Source: Bursaphelenchus xylophilus (lineage: Eukaryota; Nematoda; Chromadorea; Rhabditida; Aphelenchoididae). Taken from it: a stretch of 64,000 nt of DNA. The notes under the pieces were generated by a model. That model saw nothing but the letters and a program-made list of their open reading frames with translations. It searched no databases and was not told the origin of the DNA. The position numbers were made by a program, and so were the translations under genes. This document shows positions 55,237 to 64,000 of the stretch, one piece after another. The stretch covers positions 868,001 to 932,000 of the forward strand of contig CAJFCV020000002.1 of the NCBI GenBank assembly GCA_904066235.2, given 5' to 3'. Positions within the stretch are counted from its first letter, which is position 1. Every line of letters starts with the position of its first letter.

Positions 55237-55814
55237 CAAGGAAAGTACTTTTATGGGGGCTCCTGCTTTTTGACGGGACATATCTCAAAAAATCAGAAAA
55301 AATGTGCTGATCAAGGATATATAAATCTTAGCTGCCCATTTTAGGTTTTTAGGGGTGAAAACTCAATCGGAAGTTGACTTAAAGTCCTATATATGGATCG
55401 GGCTTTATAAATTTCAAAAGTGAATCCAGCAAAAAGTGCAAAATTCAGTCCAAAGTGCCACTTTGGACTGAAATCGCCAAATAAAGTCCATTTGGGCGAG
55501 CCTTCGCCAACCTATGTCCACGCGTTGGACTAAAATCTGCAAATTCAGTTTGCACGACTACATTTCCATGGATTTTTGTGATTTGTCCAAGGAACGGACT
55601 GAGTTTTAAGGTTTTGGTTTGTCGAAAAAACTGAATTGGACAAATTTTAATTTTTCGTCGAGGCGGTGTAAAAAAAGTGGTAAGGGGGGACCAAGGGACG
55701 AATTTGTGCTCAATGAAGCTAAATTTTTTTGCACGATCGCCTGTTTAGATTTTTCTTATCCTAGCAACGCAATCTCGGTAAAATTTGACTTAAACACCTG
55801 CTTTTTTGATTGAA

Positions 55815-55985
55815 AAATTATATTGTACTAGGTAAACTATGTCAACTTTGATGTCTAGGGCCCGTTTTTTGTGATTCTCGGTTGAAAAATTACATTGTAC
55901 TAACCAAACTAGGTTAACTTTGATGTCTAGGACCCGTTTTTTGCGATTTTCGGTTGAAAAATTATATTGCACAAGGCAAACTATG
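55815..55985 (-). repeat. Left subterminal tandem repeats (~72-bp unit)
   Basis: Three clear copies and one partial copy of a unit starting TTGAAAAATTATATTGTAC and containing 'gatgtctaggaccc..tttttgcgattttcgg'. They are inverted relative to 57600-58030. Confidence 0.85.
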
Positions 55986-56440
55986 TCAAATCTGACGTCT
56001 ACCGCCTGCTTTTAGGTCGAAAAATTATATTTTTCTACGCAAAACAGTTAAATTTTTTTTAAAAACAGTATAAAACCTACATTACCCGAAGTATGGCGAG
56101 ACAACACCGTCGTTCTTCTTGTTCGGACATGAAATGGTCGATTTTCGTCTATCACGGCGGTTTCAAAGGTCTCTTTCGCGGTGGGAAAAAAATAAAAAAC
56201 GCGCAGCTTGCAGAGGAAGGTATACGATGAAACATGTTTAGTAAGAAATCGTACAGTTTCATCAGAAGTGTGATGTAATTGATACTAAAAGAATAAAAAA
56301 ATTTTCTTGATCTTTTCAGACCAATAATTAATTCAGAATTCACATTAAGATTTCTAAAATCATCAAATGAAGTGACGGTTAACATGCTTACTTAAACGAA
56401 TATTAAAACAGCAATCAGGCCGTATTTTAATTAAATATAG

Positions 56441-56686
56441 GAAGCAAACCCGTTCAAAGATGTAAAGGAAGCATTAGAACCTATGGGACCAACAAAAACC
56501 GAAACTTTTTTTGAACGCTGCTTACAGCAATATTGTACATATAGTGGCATACCCGATGAACACCAGCTGTGGTTATATGAGGCTAAAATAATTGTTAAAT
56601 GTTTAATTTCTAAACATAGAGATGGAGGAGCACAGTCTAAGCGTAATATATGGTCTTTTATTGGCTTAAGCCTTGATAGTTAAAGT
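56441..56686 (+). CDS. Small unrecognised frame in the centre of the inverted-repeat element
   Basis: An acceptor-like AAATATAG precedes an open frame that begins EANPFKDVKEALEP and continues MGPTKTETFFERCLQQYC, then GGAQSKRNIWSFIGLSL, about 81 residues. Codons are AT-rich, unlike host genes nearby. I do not recognise the domain. It may be one exon of an element-encoded protein or a captured fragment. The frame 56673-56933 overlaps its end and contains scattered Cys/His (CLLSCSS, HNHLCICHTINFH), but no known motif. Evidence for expression is lacking. Confidence 0.4.
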
Positions 56687-57603
56687 GGATACGGTGATGG
56701 TGGGTACTGTACCACAAGTCCTCGCTAATGCAAAATCGACGCTAATTCTAAACGATTATTGCTTACTGAGTTGTAGTAGCACCCTAACTCCTCATAACCA
56801 CCTTTGCATTTGTCACACTATCAACTTTCACCTACTACAACATGACCAATGTACTTTCGGCCACAGACAAGTCTCTTCATTTGATCACCTACTTAGCCAT
56901 GCTGTATACCAAAATATAGCTAAGACAAAGTAGTTTCTAAATCCCTGGTCGATTTTTGATCCGACTGTTTGTTCGAAGGATACTGTAGTTTTTCGAAATT
57001 GTCAAAAATCAGCATGTTTTTTGGGTGTCATAACTTCTCGCTCAGTCAACCTTTTTCGACGTTTTCGGTGTCTATCGACTCGGAATCATGTATTTACATA
57101 TCCACTTCTTCATATCAAGTTCCCATTTTGATTTTTGGTTTTGATACGGTATCCTCAACATAGGCAAATTTAGCGCCACAGACAATTGGTCTCCGTTTCC
57201 ACTTCTGCAATGTGTTTAATACGTCATTAGATAAAAGACAACTTCTATTTTCTAAATCCCTGGTCGATTTTCGATTCGACTGTTAGTTTAAAAGTTACAG
57301 TAAAAAAAACGTCATTTTTTGCCTCCGCGAGCTGCGCCCCCGCTTCAAAAAAGGACAAAACGAAGTTCCCGCTTTTCTGTTGTGTGAAACCGCCGTGCTA
57401 TAGAAATTCTCGTTTTAAACGAAATGCCAAGAAAATTCTGCCAATTTTCGTGATCTCCCTGATTTCCGGTTTCAGTACGTGAGTTCGGCAGGAAAACGAC
57501 TGCAATGATTTCCGGCTTTTAGTTGTGTGTTGTGTTGTCTCGCCACACCTCGGGTAATGTAAGTTTTATACTGTTTTTAAGAAAATTTGAATTGTTTTGC
57601 CTA

Positions 57604-58030
57604 GTACAATATAATTTTTCAACCGAAAATCGCAAAAAACGGGCCCGAGACATCAAAATTCACCTAGTTTGCCTAGTACAATATAATTTTTCAACCGAAA
57701 AACAGGCGATAGACGTCAGATTTGACGTAGTTTGCCCTGTGCAATATAATTTTTCAACCGAAAATCGCAAAAAACGTGCCCGAGACATCAAAATTCACCT
57801 AGTTTGCCTAGTACAATATAATTTTTCAACCGAAAAACAGGCGGTAGACGTCAGATTTGACGTAGTTTGCCCTGTGCAACATAATTTTTCAACCGAAAAT
57901 CGCAAAAAACGGGCCTTAGACATCAAAGTTGACCTAGTTTGCCTAGTACAATATAACTTTTCAACCGAAAATCGCAAAAAAGAGGCGCTAGACTTCAGAT
58001 TAGGCCTGGTTTGCCCAGTACTTGGTTTAT
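57604..58030 (+). repeat. Right subterminal tandem repeats (~72-bp unit)
   Basis: Six units begin with GTACAATATAATTTTTCAAC or a close variant (57605, ~57672, ~57739, ~57810, ~57875, ~57945). Two variants alternate ('cgcaaaaaacggg..gagacatc' and 'acaggcg.tagacgtcag'). The units keep one frame open (repeating VQYNFSTE) only because their lengths are near multiples of three. Confidence 0.88.
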
Positions 58031-58474
58031 ACGATAGTTACGTATTGGAACAATGATTAGGGACCACAAAAATTGAATGAAATAAAATTAAAGTGATTGA
58101 AACGAGCCAGTTTTTCTTTGGACTAAATTTGCCGTTTTTTGTCCATCCTTTGTTCACTTTTTGGACGGTGGACAAAACCAAGAAATCCAAGCAAACAAGT
58201 GCAATTTGTTTGGAAAACAAACTTTATTTGGCGATTTCAGTCCAAATTGGCACTTTGGACTGAATTTTGCACTTTTTGCTGGATTCACTTTTGAAATTTA
58301 TAAAGCCCGATCCATATATGAACCCCTTTTCGCCTAATTTTTCACGGGTTTACAATTTTTATTTTGGCTTAAAACGATGTTTATTGAGTTTCTAAGACGT
58401 AATAAATCAGTCTTGGCTCAAAAATTTATTTTTCCGACCTTCAACTTCAAAAAAAGTTGATTCAGCCCAAAAGC

Positions 58475-58560
58475 GAAATCGAACCCGTGCGGCGTCCCCC
58501 TCTTGATTCCCAGACTACGGCACTAACCACTCGGCCACACCGCTCTCTTCCGAAGGAAGA
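58475..58560 (-). pseudogene. tRNA-like (Ser-class) module inside a transposon arm
   Basis: The minus strand reads TGTGGCCGAGTGGTTAGTGC (A box) and CACGGGTTCGATTTCGC (B box), with an extra-arm-sized spacer as in tRNA-Ser. Acceptor pairing is poor, so this is a tRNA-derived SINE-like sequence. The left arm lacks the corresponding ~300 bp, showing it was added later. Confidence 0.6.
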
Positions 58561-58758
58561 GACCGACTGCGCTTTTTATCGTTTCGAATGCACGCGCCTT
58601 TTGTAGGGAAATTAAGCCACTTTTTGGGCATTTTCACCCGTAAAAGCCCAAAATGGGCAGCTAAGATTTATATATCCTTGATCAGCACATTTTTTCTGAT
58701 TTTTTGAGGTATGTCCCGTCAAAAAGTAGGAGCCCCCATAAAAGTACTTTCCTTGTAA

Positions 58759-59209
58759 AATTCATGAGCTTGACCTGAAAAAATTTGATTTTTCTCCAAA
58801 AAATGATAAAATCTTTGACAATTTCTTTAATGTTTCATCAGGAGATGATGTAATGTTCTTATCGTTTTTTTGTTTCGCCACTTTTTCGACTTTGATCCTC
58901 CAAATGTCAAGTATAATATAAGGAGTGGTGTGTTTTGGGTTCGGCTCATTTTCTGCTCACGTGAACGTTACGCGAGACAGGGATCAGCTAGGAAACATGC
59001 CATCGAACACTACAAAAAGTGTTTTTTCTCGCTGTTCTTTGGTTGATAAGAGACGTAAAAAGTCCTTTTCGCCGTGTATTTTGTGCGTTTTTCGAGCGGG
59101 AGGCACGTAATCACCTCTTTTCTATTATTTTCTCGCTTCCTCGAAACTGGTCTTATAAATTTCGGGCCATTTCTTCGCTCTTCTGACATTATTTTATATT
59201 GCACTTGAC
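58759..59209. promoter_or_regulatory. Upstream region of the DGAT2-family gene
   Basis: About 450 bp without a defended exon. A frame at 58925-59110 has no recognisable domain. The phrase 'atattgcactt' just before the start codon recurs inside intron 1 near 59790. Confidence 0.35.
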
Positions 59210-61174
59210 ATGACTGCTCAAAACCTTGTCTCCAATATTCACTCTCATCTAAAACGGGCCACCGAGTTCCTGGTGGTGTTTGTCTTCTTCACAAACTTCA
59301 CGTTTATCCCGCTGTTGTATTTGCTCCTCTTTTGTTACACTGTGTTGTTCACGTCGCTGTGGTGGATAGCGTTGCTCTACGGGGCTTATATTTACGTCCA
59401 AGCGGGACAATCCGAACTCCCGAAGAGCGAACCAAATGAGGCGCTGAGGAATCATTGGTTTTGGAACCATTATGGCGACTATTTCCCCGTGAAGTTGCAT
59501 AAAACCGCGGATTTGCCCAAGGACAAGAATTATCTGTTTGGGTAAGAGGTTTTTTGGTTTTTTATGGTCCAGTTTAGGGTGAAAACTATGTTGGAATACC
59601 TAATTTTGAGTGTTATAGGGAGAAAAAGCGATCTTTTCGAATTTTAGGTACCTAAATTTTAAGTGCAATAAAAAATAAGTATTGAAGTAGATTTTTTGAT
59701 TTTTCTAGGTGATGCAAGCTTTACTGATTGTTTTATAAGAAGTTTACTTCATCAAAATGTAGATCTTATCGGATTTTATCAATATTTTTATATTGCACTT
59801 GGTATGAAATCAAAATTTTCGTCAAAACGCCTCAATTTTTAGCTGGCATCCCCATGGAATCCTCGGATTTGGCGCTGGTGTGACGATTTGTGGCCGCGGA
59901 CCGGAATTCATTCGTCTTTTCCCCGGGATCACCCGTCATGTTGCAACACTCGACGTTCATTTCCTCCTCCCATTCCGGCGATGGCTCATGGAAGCGGTTG
60001 GGTTTATTCCGGTCAGCTTCAAGTCGTTGGTCTACAAACTCTCCAAAGAGAGCGGCGGGAACGCGGTGATTGTGGCGATTGGCGGGGCGGAAGAAGCGCT
60101 GGAAGCCCATCCAGATGTGTATAGGCTGTGCTTGAACCGACGGAAGGGCTTCGTCAGGGTGTGTCTGGCCACCGGCGCTCATTTGGTCCCGGTCTACGCA
60201 TTCGGAGAGACCAGCACCTACGACCAAGTCCGGAATCCTCAGGGCTCGAGGTTGAGAAATTTCCAAGAAGCGGTCAAGAAATACACTGGAGTGAGTCCTC
60301 CAATTGTGTTTGGCACTAGTTTGATCCCATTTGTGCCAGGGATGTTGCCAAGAAGAGCGGAGATCAATGTCGTCTGTAAGTCATGGAATTTTTATAACGC
60401 TTTTTCAAAAGTGCGTAGACGGTTTCGTCGTCGGAAAGAAAGATAAGAAAATGCGTTTCATCGGATAGTGACATTTCGTTTTGAACGAATCACCAAAAAG
60501 GGGCGGGAAATTTTTTCTTCTATTTTGGATTGACGTGCACTGTGCACAAAACCGTGCAATCGGCTTGTTTGAGGTTTGCACGGTGCGCAAAGGCAAAAAT
60601 CCGCAGTGCGTTGGCGACAAAAGTTCAAGATGCACAGCGCGAAAAAATGTCCAGGCACTTTGTGAAAATGCTAATAGGCAACTTTTGGGAGATGTTTTAA
60701 AAGGGCTAGAACTCAAAAGCTGATGCTCTAAAGAGTATAAAATCCTCTTTCTTAATGTAGACATATATGTTTTTGTCTGTTTTCCGTCTGTCTAACAGAA
60801 ATTTTAGGTTTGTTTTTCAAGAAAAGTGCAAAAGTTGGGATTGAAATTTGATGGGAAGTCAGAAAATTTAGAAATTTCTCCACTTGCGAGATGGCCGCAG
60901 GCAAATTTTAGCAAATCGGGGAAAATTTTAAGCAAATCGGAGCATTAGTCTTTGAGATTTATCAACTTTTTTCCATCAACCTTCATGGATAACATAAAAT
61001 AAAATAATTTTCTTTTCAGTCGGAGCCCCCATTCCAATTGAGAAGACGGAAAATCCCAGCAAGGAAAAGATCGATGAGCTGCACAAATTGTACGAAGACA
61101 AGTTGGTGGAGCTGTTCGAAGCCAACAAATTGAAGTACGGCGTGGACAAGGACGCTCATTTGGAATTTTATTAG
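59210..61174 (+). CDS. DGAT2: Diacylglycerol/monoacylglycerol acyltransferase, DGAT2 family
   Basis: Three exons (59210-59541, 59843-60375, 61020-61174) join in phase to 339 codons plus stop, within the normal 330-390 range. Residues ~20-63 form the paired N-terminal membrane segment. The catalytic signature is LFGWHPHGILGFGAG (HPHG at residues 113-116). Further family landmarks are GGAEEALEAHP and RKGFVRVCLATGAHLVPVYAFGE. DGAT2-type enzymes sit in the endoplasmic reticulum and lipid-droplet membrane and transfer acyl groups from acyl-CoA to mono- or diacylglycerol, giving storage triacylglycerol. Acceptor preference cannot be read from sequence. Intron 2 holds GCAC-type dyads. An AATAAA lies at 61303. 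Confidence 0.94.
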
Positions 61175-61322
61175 CAATTTTACAATTTTTCATCCTCTTC
61201 GAATCTCTGTATGTATAAACTGCTTGTGAACTAATTGAAAGAAGATTCGTATTGATAAATTTATTTGAAAATCAACAAGAATATGGGAACAAAAATATCC
61301 TAATAAAACACAGAGGAAGCTA

Positions 61323-61569
61323 CAATGGCTGACCTGATCCAGTGGCAAAAACGTACCATTTTGCATCCAGGAGGTATCAAAAATGTGGCAAAATGCCTCC
61401 ATCTCCAAGTGAAAAAACCTCGTTTTGAATGGCGCGCTCTTTCCCTCACAAAAAGAGCGGCTGAAATCGGAGTTTTTTCACTTGGAGAGGGAGGTATTTT
61501 GCCACACTTTTTGAAACTTCCCAGATGCAAAATGATACGTTTTTTGCCACTGAGTCAGGTCCGCCACTG
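61323..61569. mobile_element. Family A MITE, copy 7
   Basis: The hairpin runs from CAATGGCTGACCTGATCC to GGTCCGCCACTG. TA precedes it but the right flank is AA. It begins 15 bp after the DGAT2 poly(A) signal, so it may lie at the transcript end. Confidence 0.87.
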
Positions 61570-61712
61570 AACAGTAATAATCCTCGATGTAAAATAAGCC
61601 TGAATTCAGGATCAAGATGTGGCGTATTTTACGCTACAATTTGCGGAACTTTGGCAACATCTTTTTCGGCAAAAATTCAAAAATTCGGTTTTCGCAGAGA
61701 AATCTTGCTATA

Positions 61713-61955
61713 CAGTGGCAGACCTAATCCAGTGTCAAAAACGTACCATTTTGCATCCGGGAAGTATCAAAAATGTGGCAAAATGCTTCCCTCTCCAAGT
61801 GAAAAAGCTCCGATTTCAGCCGCTCTTTTTATGAGGGAAAGGGCGCGCCTTCAAAACGGAGTTTTTCACTTGGAGAGGGAAGCATTTTGCTACATTTTTT
61901 GATATTCCTGGATACAAAATGGAACGTTTTTGACACTGGATTAGGTCCGCCACTG
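61713..61955. mobile_element. Family A MITE, copy 8
   Basis: Has clean TA on both sides, starts CAGTGGCAGACCTAATCC and ends GGATTAGGTCCGCCACTG. This is the best-preserved copy for defining the family termini. Confidence 0.93.
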
Positions 61956-62043
61956 TAACTTACTGTATAAGTCATAGCAATTCCCAAATTTCCCCCAAAA
62001 AAACTACTACTCTGCAAAAACAAGTCTAAACTAATACCTATAA

Positions 62044-63920
62044 TTATTCGGGTTTGAAGAACTTTTCCGGCTCTTCGATCACTTTCCCGAGGTCCTTCAA
62101 CGACACATTCTGGCTTCCCCTCTTCGCGGGCTTGGGCATTTCCGGCCCCGGCCTCCAGCCAATGAAACTGAGGACCTGGAAAGTGCAGGGCAGCCTCTCC
62201 GGGGATTCTTTGGCGAACATTGCGCGGTATATTGCATCAGCCGCGATCAGAATATCTCGTCTTAGGGGGGAGCGGCGAAGGCTGGCGTTGGATTCGGCCA
62301 TGGATTGAAGGTCGTAGAGGATGGAGAAGAGGTTGGGGTAGCCGATCTGAAATCGGAAACTACTCAATTTGGCTGATAAATGGGGATTTGGGGGTCTGAT
62401 CCAGTGGCAAAAAACGTACCATTTTGCATCCGGGAAGTGTCAAAAATGTGGCAAAATGCCTCCATCTCCAAGTGAAAAAAACTCCCAATTCAGCCGTTAT
62501 TTTTGTGACAGAAAGGGCCCTTCAAAACGAAGTTTTTTAACTTGGAGAAGGAGGCATTTTGCCACATTTTTGATGCTTCCCGGTTGCAAAATGGTACGCT
62601 TTTTGCCACTGGATCAGGTCCCCACTGTATTTCGGGGTTTAGACCGGTAACAATGTATATTTTTATACACAAAAATATATTATTTTAGGTAAAATCATCA
62701 AAAAATCTATTTTTAATTTTGGGTTTCTTGATGCACAGAGAATCCAGAGAGTGTATCTTACTTTTTCACAACGAAGTAGGCCTTCAAATTTTTGATGAAA
62801 CCTCAAAAATTGCAAAAAGCCGCATAAAATAAGGTAAAATCGGCAGTTTGCCTCAAAAATCCTCAAAAAAAACCCCGAATTCCCTTTCAAACCCTCCATT
62901 CTCACCTCAATCTCGTCCAGATCGAGTGTGATCATCCCGAAGCCCGCCCTTCCCATTAATCCGCCGATATCTTGGGGCTGAACAAAGGGGGAAATATGGG
63001 ATCCAATGCCTCCTAACCGCTCCATTTCCGCTAATTGCAATGCCACTCGGACTTCGTGAAGGGTGTCTCCAGCCAATAAGCATCCAATCAGGGCGCCATC
63101 CGGCTTCAAAACATCGTGGATTCGCTTGAACCAGCCGGGCAAATCGTTGATCCAATGGGCCGACAGAGAGGACAAAATGAGGTCCGCGGACTCGTTTTCG
63201 AACGGAACCAGCTCTTCGTCGGCTACGAGACGTTCGACGGGGAACTGAAAACCGTATTTGATGAAAAATTTCCACTACATTTTGACAATTTTAGAGTATT
63301 TTCATCAAAAATCACCTTATTTTAGCCATTTTTTGTGAAAAATTTTAAAGCCCCGTATTTTAGAAACTAAAAATTAAAAAATAAACATCCATTGCTTCTA
63401 AAATTCTGATATCTGCTATTAGGTAAAAATTCAGGTCAAATTTGAAAAGCTTTCATCAAGAAATTACCTTATTTTAGTCACCTGTCAACAACAAAAAAAA
63501 CGACTAAAATTTTCGTATTTTACAAAAAAATTTTTTTAAAAAAAGTTTCTGCCGTAACTGAGGGAATAATATAGTCGCTACATTTAATTTAACACCCATT
63601 CCCCGACTCACTTCCTCATTTCCTTTGCTGATTTTGACCATTTCTTCGCTGACGTCACATTGAATCATTTTCCCGACATTTTCCTTGATCAAATGTGGCG
63701 CAATGAAGCCGGCGCCACAGCCCAGATCAATACAGACTTCATTGAACTTGGTGAGGTCGAAGACTCGGTCAGCAATTCGTTCGCCACATTCTTTTCGGAG
63801 GTATTGCGCGGCCTCGAAGTCCTTGGACTTGGCGGCCCAATTCCGTTGTTTTCGTTTGACTTCTCGATCGAACACCTCAAAAATTGGATTGTAAATATTA
63901 GTTAGAGAGCTAACAATCAT
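62044..63920 (-). CDS. NDUFAF5: NDUFAF5-like methyltransferase-fold complex I assembly factor
   Basis: Three exons on the minus strand (63920-63612, 63244-62906, 62346-62044) join in phase to 316 codons plus stop. The start of the conserved region reads FDREVKRKQRNWAAK. The SAM-binding motif is DLGCGAG (residues 65-71), followed by IQCDVS. Then come SLSAHWINDLPGWFKRIHDVLKPDGALIG, ISPFVQPQDIGGLMGRAGF and DLQSMAESNAS. All are signatures of NDUFAF5, which in mitochondria hydroxylates an arginine of NDUFS7 during early complex I assembly. No obvious mitochondrial presequence precedes residue 16. The true N-terminus may lie on an exon beyond 63920 or outside the window, because a TTTTTGAG/GTG acceptor-like site occurs at about residue 15. 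Intron 2 contains a family A MITE. Confidence 0.93.
62389..62627. mobile_element. Family A MITE, copy 9
   Basis: Hairpin from about 'gggggtctgatccagtgg' to GATCAGGTCCCCACTG, followed by TA. The left terminal bases are eroded. It sits in intron 2 of the NDUFAF5-like gene, 43 bp upstream of exon 3. Confidence 0.85.
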
Positions 63921-64000
63921 GTCTCACAATTGCCAGGCTTTTTTTATATTAAAATTTACCTTTTTTTATAAATCAAAAAAAATCAGCAAAAACTTGTCTA

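Larger units (their letters stand above)
55237..58755. mobile_element. Large inverted-repeat element with subterminal tandem repeats
   Basis: This 3519-bp element is flanked by TAA on both sides. Its ends are CAAGGAAAGTACTTTTATG and the inverted complement. Outer arms pair (CTCCTGCTTTTTGACGGG, 'gctgatcaaggatatata'), then again at 'gcaaaattcagtccaaagtg' and at the ~72-bp tandem units (four on the left, six on the right, mutually inverted). They pair once more at 'ggcgagacaacac'. The unique centre (~56160-57480) carries two short frames. A tRNA-like insert sits only in the right arm (about 58322-58640). The end sequence and TAA duplication link it to family B and the element at 39721. The likely superfamily is PIF/Harbinger, by inference. 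Confidence 0.85.

Noticed and set aside
57523..58056. 177-codon open frame with repeated VQYNFSTE segments
   Set aside because: It is produced by ~72-bp DNA tandem units whose mirrored copies at 55815-55985 lie in the other arm of a transposon. There is no sign of selection for protein.

Overview
This window looks like nuclear DNA of a nematode. The DNA is AT-rich. Genes have small coding exons, GTAAG-type 5' splice sites and TTTTCAG-type 3' splice sites, and one gene encodes a class E (Sre-type) serpentine chemoreceptor, a family known only from nematodes. I cannot name the genus.

The window has two halves. Positions 1 to about 32,500 contain no intact gene that I can support. They are packed with transposable elements and decayed sequence: a mutated full-length mariner (6109-7323), a Tc1-like element coding on the minus strand (12075-13334), several hairpin MITEs, and a three-level nest at 19216-24160. 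In the nest, a Tc3-like element sits inside a gag-only BEL/Pao-type LTR element, which itself sits inside a small MITE. A frameshifted tyrosine-kinase exon (11312-11510) is the only host-gene relic found there.

Positions 32,600-63,920 carry six multi-exon genes whose splice phases I could follow to complete reading frames: a TMEM144-like carrier (+), an Sre-type receptor (+), an unrecognised single-pass membrane protein (-), an ABHD17-like lipid hydrolase (+), a DGAT2-family acyltransferase (+) and an NDUFAF5-like mitochondrial methyltransferase (-). A tRNA-Arg(UCG) lies inside an ABHD17 intron. The receptor and the membrane protein converge with 88 bp between stop codons. The membrane protein and ABHD17 diverge from an ~800 bp shared upstream region. 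DGAT2 and NDUFAF5 converge.

Elements also fill introns here. A Mutator-like hairpin with a 9-bp target duplication sits in the last TMEM144 intron, a Tc1-type hairpin sits in the receptor gene, and a 3.5 kb inverted-repeat element with subterminal tandem repeats lies between ABHD17 and DGAT2. At least four dispersed families recur: A, TA-flanked hairpins starting CAGTGG; B, ~450 bp with ends CAAGGGAAGT and often TWA-like flanks; C, ~220 bp with ends GCACGTCAAACTG; and E, an inverted-repeat family. In addition, the 11-mer CGTATTTTACA occurs at least 13 times on both strands with no obvious carrier element.

The genes do not look like one pathway. They are housekeeping lipid, mitochondrial and sensory functions embedded in a transposon-rich arm-like region.
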